This document shows positions 50,315-58,751 of a stretch of 64,000 nucleotides of DNA, piece by piece. The notes beneath the pieces were generated by a model that was not told the DNA's origin, did not search any database, and saw only the letters and a program-made list of their open reading frames with translations. Each line of letters begins with the position of its first letter. Position 1 is the first letter of the stretch. The position numbers were made by a program, and so were the translations under genes. The DNA lies in NCBI RefSeq assembly GCF_038069765.1, contig NZ_JBBPFS010000003.1, forward strand, positions 372,001 to 436,000, read 5' to 3'. The DNA is from Arthrobacter_B sp038069765. GTDB taxonomy: Bacteria > Actinomycetota > Actinomycetes > Actinomycetales > Micrococcaceae.

Positions 50315-51290
50315 TGAGGCTCCTACCGGTAAGCCGGAGGAACACGTCTTCCAGGGAAGAGCGGCGCACCAGCGAGGTGATGGGATGCAGCCCGCGGGAG
50401 CTGACCCCTTCCAGGGCCGCCTCGCCGTCCTCTGCGTAGATAAGGACGCGGTCCGGGAGCGTTTCGATCCGGCTCCCGATTCCTTCCAGTTCACCTGCCA
50501 CCGTGGTGTTGCGCTCAGAACCAAAGCGCAGTTCCAGCACTTCCCTCGTGGAGTGCTCACGGATCAGGGCAGCAGGAGATCCTTCCGCCATGATCTTGCC
50601 CTTGTCCACCACCACCAGGCGGTCACAGAGCTGCTCCGCTTCATCCATGTAGTGGGTGGTCAGGATCAGCGTGACCCCGGCTTCCTTGAGCCGGAACAGC
50701 CGGTCCCAGAGGATGTGCCGCGCCTGGGGGTCCAGGCCGGTGGTCGGTTCGTCCAGCAGCAGGATCTTGGGATCATTGATCAGCGACCGTGCGATGGTCA
50801 GCCGCCGCTTCATTCCGCCGGAGAGGGACTCAATCCGGTCCTTGGCCTTGTCCGTCAGCTGGGCGAATTCCAGCAGCTCGTCGGCCTTGGGCCCCAGGTA
50901 ACTCTTGGGCAGGCCGAAGTACCGGCCGTAGGCCAGGAGGTTTTCGCGCACACGCAGGTCTTCATCCAGATTGTCCTGCTGCGGCACCACCCCCAGGTGG
51001 GCGCGCACCTCGGGTCCGTACCGGTCCGGGTCCAGTCCCATGACGGTGAGGTCGCCGGACGTGCGCGATGACACGCCGCCGATCATTTTCATGGTGGTGG
51101 ACTTGCCGGCGCCGTTGGGGCCGAGGAGCCCAAAGGACTCCCCCGCCGGGACGTCGAAGCTGATGCCGTCCACGGCATGGAAATCGCCGTAGGTCTTGCG
51201 GAGGTTCCGGGCTGAGATGACGGTGGAGGAGGCGGTCTTGGGGACAGTCGGGGCTGATGTGATCTGCGGCACTCGAACAGCGTAGTGCAC
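50307..51290 (-). CDS. ABC exporter ATP-binding protein (DrrA/NodI-like)
   Basis: This 327-residue ATPase has Walker A GLLGPNGAGKST (about residues 54-65), a Q-loop in VVPQQDNLDEDL, signature LSGGMKRRLTIARSL, Walker B ILLLDEPTTGLDP and the H-loop TTHYMDEAE. The C-terminal about 90 residues form the DrrA-type extension (EVLELRFGSE to SLEDVFLRLTGRSL). The start may be a GTG at 51290 or a second GTG at 51272. It is the first gene of a three-gene exporter unit, with the two permeases overlapping downstream. Confidence 0.93.
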   Translation of the reverse strand: MHYAVRVPQITSAPTVPKTASSTVISARNLRKTYGDFHAVDGISFDVPAGESFGLLGPNGAGKSTTMKMIGGVSSRTSGDLTVMGLDPDRYGPEVRAHLGVVPQQDNLDEDLRVRENLLAYGRYFGLPKSYLGPKADELLEFAQLTDKAKDRIESLSGGMKRRLTIARSLINDPKILLLDEPTTGLDPQARHILWDRLFRLKEAGVTLILTTHYMDEAEQLCDRLVVVDKGKIMAEGSPAALIREHSTREVLELRFGSERNTTVAGELEGIGSRIETLPDRVLIYAEDGEAALEGVSSRGLHPITSLVRRSSLEDVFLRLTGRSLID

Positions 51291-51311
51291 CAGCCCCGAC
51301 CTGAGGAACAG

Positions 51312-52325
51312 TTAGGCGAGGATGCCCGCTGCGCGCTCAGCCGCCTCCACCACGTTGGAGAGCAGCATGGCCCGGGTCATGGGCCCCACTCCCCCCGGGT
51401 TCGGGGAAATCCAGGACGCGACGTCGGCCGCGGCTTTCTCCACGTCGCCGGTGAGGGTGGTCTTGCCCGTCTCGGGGTCGGTGACCCGGGTGACCCCCAC
51501 ATCCAGGACAATCGCTCCGGGCTTGAGATCCTCGGCCCGAATCATTTCCGGGAACCCAGCGGCAGCCACCACCACGTCGGCTTCCTGCAGGTGCGCATAG
51601 AGGTCCACCGTTCCGGTGTGCGCCAGGGTGACCGTCGCGTTGATCGGGCGGCGGGTGAGCAGCAGGCCCAGCGGCCGGCCGACGGTCACGCCGCGGCCCA
51701 CCACCAGCACCTTTTTCCCGTTGAGCGAAATGCCGTTGCGCACCAGCAGCTGGACAATCCCGTGCGGAGTGCAGGGCAGCGGCGACGTCATGGGTTCGCT
51801 GACATTCAGCACGAGGCGTCCCAGGTTCACCGGGTGCAGGCCGTCGGCATCCTTTTCCGGAGCGATGCGTTCCAGGATGGCGTTGGTGTCAATGTGCGCC
51901 GGCAGCGGCAGCTGGACTATGTAGCCGGTGGTGGCCGGATCCCCGTTCAGCTCGTCGATGACCTTTTCCAGGTCTTCCTGGCTGATGTCTGCCGGCAGGT
52001 CGCGGCGGATGGAGTTGATGCCCACCTGCGCGCAGTCCTTGTGTTTGCCGCCCACGTAGGAGTGCGAGGCGGGGTCATCGCCCACCAGCACGGTTCCCAG
52101 CCCCGGGGTGACGCCGTGTTCGTCCTTCAGGACCGCCACGCGCTGCGCCAGTTCATCCTTGATGTCCTTCGCAGCCTTGCGGCCGTCCAGGATCTGAGCG
52201 GCCACGGGAGTGCCGAAATCGGTCTTTTCCTTCTTCTCCCAGCCCAGGTTCACACCGTTTTCCTCGGTCTCTTCAGGGGAGCTCTCCGGGGTGCCGGTGT
52301 TCTCCGCCGTGATGGAGCCTTCCAT
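51312..52325 (-). CDS. folD: Bifunctional methylenetetrahydrofolate dehydrogenase/cyclohydrolase
   Basis: This 337-residue enzyme interconverts 5,10-methylene-, methenyl- and 10-formyl-tetrahydrofolate. The active-site Lys lies in SHSYVGGKHKDCAQVGI, folate contacts are in EKDADGLHPVNLGRL, and the NADP motif VLVVGRGVTVGRPLGLLL and C-terminal SPNPGGVGPMTRAML are intact. An acidic, Thr/Glu-rich extension of about 40 residues precedes the usual start of the fold. The ATG at 52325 has AAGGGA seven bases upstream; an ATG at 52343 and a GTG at 52355 overlapping glyA are alternatives. It is probably co-transcribed with glyA under the ZTP riboswitch. Confidence 0.94.
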   Translation of the reverse strand: MEGSITAENTGTPESSPEETEENGVNLGWEKKEKTDFGTPVAAQILDGRKAAKDIKDELAQRVAVLKDEHGVTPGLGTVLVGDDPASHSYVGGKHKDCAQVGINSIRRDLPADISQEDLEKVIDELNGDPATTGYIVQLPLPAHIDTNAILERIAPEKDADGLHPVNLGRLVLNVSEPMTSPLPCTPHGIVQLLVRNGISLNGKKVLVVGRGVTVGRPLGLLLTRRPINATVTLAHTGTVDLYAHLQEADVVVAAAGFPEMIRAEDLKPGAIVLDVGVTRVTDPETGKTTLTGDVEKAAADVASWISPNPGGVGPMTRAMLLSNVVEAAERAAGILA

Positions 52326-52348
52326 GTTGGTTCCCTTCTCCATGCTGA

Positions 52349-53632
52349 TTACCACTCTTCCTGTCCCGGATACAGCGGGAAATTCTCGGCAAGCGCGGTG
52401 ACCCGCGCCCGCAGTGCCTCGACATCGGGGGACGGTTTCAGGGCGGCCGCAATGATCTCGGCCACCTCGGTGAACTCCCGGGCACCGAAGCCGCGGGTTG
52501 CCAGGGCGGGAGTGCCGATGCGCAGTCCGGAGGTGACCATCGGCGGGCGGGGATCAAACGGAACCGAGTTGCGGTTCACGGTGATTCCCACGGAGTGCAG
52601 CAGATCCTCGGCCTGCTTGCCGTCCAGGGCGGAGCGGCGCAGGTCAACCAGGATCAGGTGGACGTCGGTGCCGCCGGTGAGGACGGACACCCCGTGTTCG
52701 GCGACGTCCGGCGCGGTGAGCCTCTCGGCGATGATCCGTGCGCCCTCGAGAACGCGTTCCTGCCGTTCCCGGAACTCCTCGGAGCCGGCAATCTTGAAGG
52801 CCACGGCCTTGGCAGCGATGACGTGCATCAGCGGCCCGCCCTGCTGGCCGGGGAAGACGCTGGAGTTCAGCTTTTTGCCGTACTGCTCCTTGGCCAGGAT
52901 CACTCCCGAGCGGGGGCCGGCCAGGGTCTTGTGCACGGTGGAGGTGACGACGTCGGAAGCCGGCACCGGGTTCGGGTGCAGGCCGGCGGCCACGAGGCCG
53001 GCGAAGTGCGCCATGTCGGTCCACAGCAAGGCGCCCGCCTCATCGGCGATGGAGCGGAAAGCCTCGAAATCCAGCTGCCGGGGATAGGCGGACCATCCGG
53101 CTACGATGACCTGCGGGCGTTCGGCCAGCGCCTGCTCCCGGACCTTGTCCATGTCCACGCGGCAGGTCTGCTCGTCCACGCCGTACGCTGCAACCTCATA
53201 GAGCTTGCCGGAGAAGTTCAGCTTCATGCCGTGGGTCAGGTGCCCGCCGTGGGCCAGGTTCAGGCCCATCAGCTTGTCACCCGGCTTGATCATGGCGGCC
53301 AGCGCCGCCGCGTTGGCGGATGCACCGGAATGCGGCTGGACGTTGGCGAACTCGGCGCCGAACAGGGCCTTGACCCGTTCGATGGCCAGATTCTCGGCAA
53401 CGTCAACGTGCTCGCAGCCGCCGTAATAGCGCCGGCCCGGATATCCTTCGGCATATTTGTTGGTCAGGACCGATCCCTGGGCTTCCAGAACCGACCGCGG
53501 CGCGAAGTTCTCCGACGCAATCATTTCCAGGGTGTTGCGCTGGCGGGCCAGTTCATCATTCAGGACGGCGGCAATTTCCGGATCGACGTCGGATAACTTC
53601 GCGTCGGTCACGGACTGGGTGGACAGTCTCAC
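52349..53632 (-). CDS. glyA: Serine hydroxymethyltransferase
   Basis: This 427-residue PLP enzyme converts serine and tetrahydrofolate to glycine and methylene-tetrahydrofolate. Motifs include LEMIASENFAPRSVLEAQGSVLTNKYAEGYPG, QPHSGASANAAALAA, LNLAHGGHLTHG, DMAHFAGLVAAG and the PLP Lys in STVHKTLAGPRSG. The GTG start at 53632 follows CAGGAGATCCTT. The leader carries a ZTP riboswitch. folD follows at once, so the operon supplies and converts one-carbon units. Confidence 0.96.
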   Translation of the reverse strand: MRLSTQSVTDAKLSDVDPEIAAVLNDELARQRNTLEMIASENFAPRSVLEAQGSVLTNKYAEGYPGRRYYGGCEHVDVAENLAIERVKALFGAEFANVQPHSGASANAAALAAMIKPGDKLMGLNLAHGGHLTHGMKLNFSGKLYEVAAYGVDEQTCRVDMDKVREQALAERPQVIVAGWSAYPRQLDFEAFRSIADEAGALLWTDMAHFAGLVAAGLHPNPVPASDVVTSTVHKTLAGPRSGVILAKEQYGKKLNSSVFPGQQGGPLMHVIAAKAVAFKIAGSEEFRERQERVLEGARIIAERLTAPDVAEHGVSVLTGGTDVHLILVDLRRSALDGKQAEDLLHSVGITVNRNSVPFDPRPPMVTSGLRIGTPALATRGFGAREFTEVAEIIAAALKPSPDVEALRARVTALAENFPLYPGQEEW

Positions 53633-53949
53633 AAGGATCTCCTGGGAAAGGGGTTCTATGGGTCAGGCTACCTGCTGGCACCCCCGCACTCGTTGAAGAA
53701 CGGGAGCGTCCGGGCATGCAAACAGAGGGTGGCTTGACCTCCGGCCCAGGCGTGCGATCCGTGGTCTGTGATGCTTGGCCGCTCCCTGGTGGTGGTCCAC
53801 CTAACGCCAGTTGCGACTTTTTCATCGTACCGGATCAGGTGCGGCGGACACCCCTGTGTGTCGTATCCGGACTCGGAAGCGCCTGCGGAATTGGCACTGC
53901 GGAATAGGCACCGGGTGCTCGCCGGTTGAAGCAACCAGGGAAGGACCGA
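53633..53949. other. glyA leader and divergent promoter region
   Basis: This gap between glyA and the FMO-like gene contains the ZTP riboswitch (53738-53820), about 105 bases of expression platform before glyA, and about 130 bases toward the divergent gene in which I see no clear structure. The leftover open frames are riboswitch antisense and not genes. Confidence 0.6.
53738..53820 (-). ncRNA. ZTP (pfl) riboswitch upstream of glyA-folD
   Basis: On the minus strand the leader reads GTCGCAACTGGCG (53817-53805), then GGTGGACCACCACC and AGGGAGCGGCC, a variable linker, and CGCACGCCTGGGCCGG (53756-53741). These are the two conserved halves of the pfl motif (CAACUGGCG...GGACCACC...GGGA.GC and CCUGGGC). 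The class senses ZMP/ZTP, which accumulate when 10-formyl-tetrahydrofolate is short, and turns on one-carbon genes. The switching mechanism (terminator or ribosome-site masking) is not clear from the sequence. Confidence 0.88.
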
Positions 53950-55173
53950 ATGAAGGGCAGGCGGATGGTGCAGGAGCAAACTGTTGACGTGGCGGTGATT
54001 GGAGCCGGCCAGGCCGGGCTGAGCGCCGCCTATTACCTGCAGCGCCGCGGGCTGGCAGCCGGGTCCGGGTTTGTGGTGCTAGACGCGAACGAGGGGCCGG
54101 GCGGGGCATGGCGGCACCGGTGGGATTCGCTGACGCTTGGTTCCGTCCACGGCATCCATGACCTGCCGCGCTCGGCGCTGGGCACTCCGGATCCCCGGGA
54201 GCCGGCGTCTTCCGTCGTCAGCCGGTACTACGGAGACTACGAGGCCGAATTCGGGCTGAACGTGCAGCGCCCGGTGCGGGTGCTCAAGGTCTCTGCCACG
54301 GGGGACGGACACAGGGACGGACACAGGGACGACCACGGGGACGGACACGGCGGCGGGCTGCTGCGGATCGACACCGACAGCGGAGCATGGAAGGCACGGG
54401 CCGTCATCAATGCCACCGGAACGTGGGACAAGCCCTACTGGCCCCGCTATCCCGGGCAGGAGAACTTCGGCGGACTCCAGCTGCACACCCATGATTTCCG
54501 CAGCGCCGCGGATTTCGCCGGCCGCCGCGTGCTGGTGGTGGGCGGCGGAACCTCCGCGCTCCAGTTCCTGCTGCAGCTGAACGACGCCGGTGCGCAGACG
54601 GTCTGGTCCACCCGCCGCCCGCCCGAGTTCACCCGGACGCCCTTTGACACGGAATGGGGCCGGGAGGTCGAACAGCGGGTCAGCGAGCGCACCCGCGCCG
54701 GGCTTCCTCCACTGAGTGTCGTGGCCGCCACCGGGCTGCCGCTGACGCCCCAATACCAGGCAGGGATCGACGACGGCGTCCTCGTCTCCCGCGGTCCGCT
54801 CACCCGGATCACGGCGGACGGAGTGGTCTTTGCCGACGGCAGTACCGCCGAGGCGGACGTTATTCTCTGGGCCACGGGCTTCCGGGCGGCTCTGGATCAT
54901 CTGGCGTCCCTGCGGCTGCGCGAACCCGGAGGCGGTATCCGCATGAACGGACCGCAGGTGCACAGGCTTCCGCAGTTGTTCCTGGTGGGTTACGGCGAGT
55001 CTGCTTCTACGCTTGGCGCCACGCGCGCGGGGCGGGCTGCCGCGACGGCTGCCCTGGACCTGCTGGGCGCCGGGGTCTCCGGCCGCCCGGGCCAGGCCGC
55101 TATTCCACGTCCTCCCAGGAGAACTCAGTCCGGCTCCCCCGCTCCCAGTCGCGGCGCAGTATCGCGTACGTGA
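53950..55173 (+). CDS. FAD-dependent oxidoreductase (flavin monooxygenase-like)
   Basis: This 407-residue flavoprotein has an N-terminal FAD motif VAVIGAGQAGLSAAYYL (about residues 14-30), an FMO-like GGAWRHRWDSLTLGS, a second Rossmann motif VLVVGGGTSALQFLLQL (about 194-210) and a late DVILWATGFRAALDHL block. Relatives oxidise N- or S-containing compounds or aldehydes/ketones. A His/Asp/Gly insert encoded by 12-bp repeats sits at about 119-137. The C-terminus runs 74 bases into the opposing GNAT gene with a Pro/Ser/Arg-rich tail that looks non-native. The start has a GGGAAGGA site. Confidence 0.88.
   Translation: MKGRRMVQEQTVDVAVIGAGQAGLSAAYYLQRRGLAAGSGFVVLDANEGPGGAWRHRWDSLTLGSVHGIHDLPRSALGTPDPREPASSVVSRYYGDYEAEFGLNVQRPVRVLKVSATGDGHRDGHRDDHGDGHGGGLLRIDTDSGAWKARAVINATGTWDKPYWPRYPGQENFGGLQLHTHDFRSAADFAGRRVLVVGGGTSALQFLLQLNDAGAQTVWSTRRPPEFTRTPFDTEWGREVEQRVSERTRAGLPPLSVVAATGLPLTPQYQAGIDDGVLVSRGPLTRITADGVVFADGSTAEADVILWATGFRAALDHLASLRLREPGGGIRMNGPQVHRLPQLFLVGYGESASTLGATRAGRAAATAALDLLGAGVSGRPGQAAIPRPPRRTQSGSPAPSRGAVSRT
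54307..54354 (+). repeat. 12-bp tandem repeat within the FMO-like gene
   Basis: Four 12-bp units of the GGACACAGGGAC type (the first two identical, the last two diverged) encode a G-D-G-H-R-D-G-H-R-D-D-H-type insert. The unit length keeps the frame. Confidence 0.8.
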
Positions 55174-55636
55174 CCGAAGCAATCCGTCCGCCCTCGTCCA
55201 GCTGCCAATCCTCACGGTAGTGGGCTTCCTTGAGGAACCCGGCACGCAGGAAGGTCTTCCGCATGGCGATGTTGTCCTCCCGGGTCCGCCCCGCAAACCG
55301 GTGGGCCTCCGGCTGGCCGGTAAAGACCATGGAAGTCAGTGCCTGCAGAACCGGCACCCCGGTGCCCTGGCCCCGGGCTTCCTCCACCAGCCGCAAGTCA
55401 AAGGTCGGACACTGGCTGCCCAGGCGCTCCACGATCACCAGCCCCAGCCGCTGGTTGTCTCCGTACACCCAATAGGTGCGTACGCCGTCGGCGTCAAAAC
55501 GCCCGTCCATCACCAGCTGACGCACCAGCTCCTCCGACGGCGCGGTGATCCGGTGGTACGGAAAACTGTTGGTGGTCAGGAACTTGACCAGCTCCTCGAC
55601 GTCCTTATCGGAGAGCAGCATGAAGGTTACGTCCAT
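55100..55636 (-). CDS. GNAT-family N-acetyltransferase
   Basis: This 178-residue acetyltransferase has the GNAT core with acetyl-CoA motif A at VEEARGQGTGVPVLQAL (about residues 85-101) and the C-terminal FAGRTREDNIAMRKTFLRAGF typical of amino-terminal or small-molecule acetyltransferases. The substrate is unknown. The ATG at 55636 has a usable GGAAATGGACG context. The 3' end overlaps the opposing FMO-like gene. Confidence 0.88.
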   Translation of the reverse strand: MDVTFMLLSDKDVEELVKFLTTNSFPYHRITAPSEELVRQLVMDGRFDADGVRTYWVYGDNQRLGLVIVERLGSQCPTFDLRLVEEARGQGTGVPVLQALTSMVFTGQPEAHRFAGRTREDNIAMRKTFLRAGFLKEAHYREDWQLDEGGRIASVTYAILRRDWERGSRTEFSWEDVE

Positions 55637-55681
55637 TTCCTTAGCCTAAAGGAGGGCCCCGCCGGCGGGTAACCTTGAAGG

Positions 55682-56572
55682 GTGACCGACTTTCCCGCTT
55701 CCTCCGCTGTCTCGGCCCCCGCCCCGAGCTCTTCCGCCTACACGCTGACCCTGTCCTGCCCGGACCAGCCCGGAATCGTCCATGCCGTTTCCGGCGGCCT
55801 TGTCGCCGCCCGCGGAAACATCACCGAGTCCCAGCAGTACGGCAGCCAGGAAACCGGTACCTTCTTCATGCGCGTCGACTTCACCGCGCCCGGAACGCAC
55901 GCCGAAGTGCGGGACACCCTGGCGCCGGTGGCCCGGGAATTCGGGATGGAGTGGCAGCTGCACGCCGCCGGAGCGCCGGTACGGACCCTCATCATGGTCT
56001 CCAAGTCCGGGCACTGCCTGAATGACCTGCTCTTCCGCCAGCGTGCCGGAACGCTGCCCATCGAGATCCCGGCCATCGTGTCCAACCATCAGGACCTGGC
56101 CGGGCTGGCTGCCTTCTACGGCGTTCCCTTTCACCACATCCCGGTGGAGCCGGGCCGCAAGGAAGCCGCGGAAGACCAGCTGCGGGCGCTGATGCAGGAC
56201 CTGGACATCGAACTCGTGGTTCTTGCCCGCTATATGCAGATCCTCAGCAACGAGTTGTGCCGCGACCTCTCCGGCCGAGCCATCAACATTCATCATTCCT
56301 TCCTGCCCTCGTTCAAGGGTGCCCGGCCCTACCACCAGGCTCATGCCCGGGGCGTAAAACTCATCGGCGCCACCGCGCACTATGTCACGTCCGATCTGGA
56401 CGAGGGGCCGATCATCGAACAGGAAGTCATCCGGGTGGACCACGCCCGGTCAGCGCCGCAGCTGGTCGCACTGGGGAGCGACGTCGAAGGCCGGACCCTG
56501 TCCAAGGCTGTGCAGTGGCACGCCGAGCACCGCGTGCTGCTGGACGGAAAGCGGACCATCGTCTTCAACTGA
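55682..56572 (+). CDS. purU: Formyltetrahydrofolate deformylase
   Basis: This 296-residue enzyme hydrolyses 10-formyl-tetrahydrofolate to formate and THF, balancing the one-carbon pool. An ACT domain (about residues 18-95, LTLSCPDQPGIVHAVSGGL) is followed by a formyltransferase domain with VVLARYMQILS and the catalytic Asn-His-Asp set in INIHHSFLPSFKGARPYHQA and DLDEGPII. The start is GTG, 45 bases from the divergent GNAT. It lies 2 kb from glyA-folD and acts on their product. Confidence 0.95.
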   Translation: MTDFPASSAVSAPAPSSSAYTLTLSCPDQPGIVHAVSGGLVAARGNITESQQYGSQETGTFFMRVDFTAPGTHAEVRDTLAPVAREFGMEWQLHAAGAPVRTLIMVSKSGHCLNDLLFRQRAGTLPIEIPAIVSNHQDLAGLAAFYGVPFHHIPVEPGRKEAAEDQLRALMQDLDIELVVLARYMQILSNELCRDLSGRAINIHHSFLPSFKGARPYHQAHARGVKLIGATAHYVTSDLDEGPIIEQEVIRVDHARSAPQLVALGSDVEGRTLSKAVQWHAEHRVLLDGKRTIVFN

Positions 56573-56602
56573 TGCCGGTGCCGCTCCGGCTAGGCTAACC
56601 GC

Positions 56603-57145
56603 ATGGCTAACGTTATTTCGCTCCGGGGCAGCACCCCGGACATTGACCCGTCCGTTTTCCTCGCTCCCACAGCTTCACTCATCGGCGACGTCGTTATGGC
56701 GCCCGGGTCCAGCGCCTTCTACGGCGTCTGCGTCCGCGGGGACTCCAACGCCATCCGCGTCGGTGCCGGCAGCAATCTGCAGGACAACGTGGTGCTCCAC
56801 GCGGACCCCGGCTTTCCCACCACTGTGGGCGAACGCGTCAGCATCGGGCACAACGCCGTGGTCCACGGCTGCACCGTCGAGGACGACTGCCTGATCGGCA
56901 TGAGCGCAACCGTCATGAACGGGGCCGTTGTGGGTACGGGTTCCCTCGTGGCTGCCGGCGCCGTGGTCCTGGAAGGCACCATCATTCCGCCGCGCTCCCT
57001 GGTGGCCGGTGTCCCCGCCAAAGTGCGGCGTTCCCTCACCGACGAGGAGTTCGCCGGGGTGCAGGCCAACGCCGCCAATTACCTTGTCACGGCAGCGGCA
57101 CACCGTGATGCGCTGCAGGCAGGGCAGGGCGCCCGCAGCCATTAG
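56603..57145 (+). CDS. Gamma-class carbonic anhydrase family protein
   Basis: This 180-residue left-handed beta-helix protein has the Cam/YrdA pattern: GDVVMAPGSSAFYGVCVRGDSNAIRVG, then zinc His residues in VVLHADPGF, SIGHNAVVHGCTVEDDCLIGM (three ligand His). The C-terminus has a short helix. Relatives are carbonic anhydrases or zinc proteins of unclear activity. It lies 30 bases after purU and is probably co-transcribed. The acidic loop of the methanogen enzyme is absent, so activity is uncertain. Confidence 0.9.
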   Translation: MANVISLRGSTPDIDPSVFLAPTASLIGDVVMAPGSSAFYGVCVRGDSNAIRVGAGSNLQDNVVLHADPGFPTTVGERVSIGHNAVVHGCTVEDDCLIGMSATVMNGAVVGTGSLVAAGAVVLEGTIIPPRSLVAGVPAKVRRSLTDEEFAGVQANAANYLVTAAAHRDALQAGQGARSH

Positions 57146-57250
57146 CGCGGGTGCGTGCCCCGCGGGCCGTCGCGCTGTTGACGACGGCCCCGGGCCGGGG
57201 TTTAGCTGTGTAGCCAGAGGCAGCGACAATGAAGTCCCCGGGAGGCACTC

Positions 57251-57540
57251 ATGCCGGATCACCCGACCATCCTGGCAAGGCGCTCCGTCACCAAGGAGTT
57301 CCCCGGGGCCAAGGCCCTTTCCGATGTGTCCCCCACCGTCCGCGAGGCGAAGAGCGATGACTCCGCTGCAGCCCTGAAGGAGATCGAGCGGATCGCCGAC
57401 TCGATCACGAAGATCCGCGACGGACGGTCTATCGGGACGATCGACGTCGCCCGCGACGGGGCCGACGAGCCTTGGATGGTTCGGCCGGACAGCCGGTGCC
57501 GATCGTCACCGGCCAGCTGGGCCGGCTGCATGCACGACCG
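57251..57540 (+). pseudogene. Relic of a sugar ABC transporter ATP-binding gene (internal deletion)
   Basis: The start encodes ILARRSVTKEFPGAKALSDV, the N-terminus of CUT2-type sugar ATPases (MglA/GguA-like). After VRE the sequence jumps to LKEIERIADSITKIRDGRSI and DVARDGADE, which is the segment about 170 residues further on, after Walker B and the H-loop. Walker A, signature and Walker B are gone. About 30 bases at 57487-57516, in another frame, encode GQPVPIVTGQ, resembling the C-terminal part of a ChvE-type sugar-binding protein. This is a collapsed sugar-uptake operon. Confidence 0.7.
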
Positions 57541-57572
57541 AACCGCGCGTCTGTTTCTCAGAGAAGAGGACC

Positions 57573-58673
57573 ATGAACGTCCCGCACATTCCCGCTCCTC
57601 CCTGCGCAGCTGCGGGGGCTCCCAGTCCGATCCGGAAAACCGGGCGAACCCTGAGGTGGGGCGTGGTGGCGACGGGTGACATTGCCGCCAAGGTCACGGA
57701 AGATATCGCCCGCCTCGAAGATGCCGTCCTGCAGGCCGTGAGCTCGCGGCACGAAGCATCTGCTGTGGATTTTGCGGACCGTTTCGGGATTACCCGTGCC
57801 TGCTTCGACAACGAAAGGGGGAAGGGATACCGCCAGCTGATTGATGACCCGGCGGTTGACGTTGTCTATGTTGCTGCTCCGCATGCGCAGCACTATGAGA
57901 TTTCCAGGGCTGCGCTAATGGCCGGAAAACACGTGCTCTGTGAGAAATCCCTGACCATCAATGCCCGGGAGGCTGAGGATCTGATCGGTATTGCGTCCGC
58001 CCGCGGGCTTTTCCTGATGGAGGCGGTGTGGACGCGGTTCCTGCCCTGCGTCAACCGGGTCTGGGAGATCATCGCCCGCGGGGAGCTGGGCGAAGTCCAA
58101 TGGGTACAGGCGGATCTGGGATTCCAGGCTCCGGCCGGCAGCGGCAGCCGGCAGCTGGATCCCCAGGCAGGAGGCGGAGCCCTGCTGGATCTTGCCGTAT
58201 ATCCCCTGACGCTGGCCGTGGGAGCGCTGGGGTTTCCGGACGGCGTCTCAGCCGTGGGCACCCTGACCAATGACGGTGTCGACCGGCAGAATGCCCTGCT
58301 CCTGACGTATCCATCCGGTGCCGCCGCCCAGCTGATATCGTCGCTGGTTTCCTTGGGCACCCGCACCGCCACAATTTGCGGGACCAAGGGGTGGCTGCGG
58401 ACCGGTGCGCCGCTGCATAATCCGGTGGAGCTGACTGTCACTCCCCATCGGGGGGAGCAGCGGGTCGAGCGGTTTCCCCAGATCGGCAACGGTTACACCT
58501 ATGAGCTGCGCGAAGCCACCCGCTGCATCCAATCCGGCCTGCCTGAGTCCCCCACCATGAGCTGGGACCATTCGCTGCAAACCATGCGCCTCTTTGACCG
58601 GGCACGCGCACAGATGGGGGTGCACTACACGAACGACGGCGCCGCATCGCTTCCGGGCCCGCGCAGCGCCTAG
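57573..58673 (+). CDS. Gfo/Idh/MocA-family oxidoreductase
   Basis: This 366-residue NAD(P)-dependent dehydrogenase acts on sugars or inositols. The Rossmann motif RWGVVATGDIAAKVTEDIA lies at about residues 28-46, the DVVYVAAPHAQHYE and HVLCEKSLTIN blocks follow (usually E-K-P; here E-K-S), and the catalytic-site GGGALLDLAVYPLTLA is intact. The N-terminus is about 25 residues longer than usual. The ATG has an AGAGGACC site. It directly follows the transporter relic and may be the survivor of a sugar catabolic operon. Confidence 0.92.
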   Translation: MNVPHIPAPPCAAAGAPSPIRKTGRTLRWGVVATGDIAAKVTEDIARLEDAVLQAVSSRHEASAVDFADRFGITRACFDNERGKGYRQLIDDPAVDVVYVAAPHAQHYEISRAALMAGKHVLCEKSLTINAREAEDLIGIASARGLFLMEAVWTRFLPCVNRVWEIIARGELGEVQWVQADLGFQAPAGSGSRQLDPQAGGGALLDLAVYPLTLAVGALGFPDGVSAVGTLTNDGVDRQNALLLTYPSGAAAQLISSLVSLGTRTATICGTKGWLRTGAPLHNPVELTVTPHRGEQRVERFPQIGNGYTYELREATRCIQSGLPESPTMSWDHSLQTMRLFDRARAQMGVHYTNDGAASLPGPRSA

Positions 58674-58751
58674 CTGCTCAGCGGGTCTAACTGCAGCGGG
58701 TCTAACTGCGGGTCTAACTGCGCAGCTAGGCCCAGCTGCTCCCGGATTCGA

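Noticed and set aside
51285..53087. A 600-codon plus-strand open frame
   Set aside because: It runs antisense over folD and glyA, both of which have complete active-site motifs.
53633..53949. A glycine riboswitch before glyA
   Set aside because: The conserved sequence halves match the ZTP (pfl) motif, and no tandem glycine aptamer pattern is seen.
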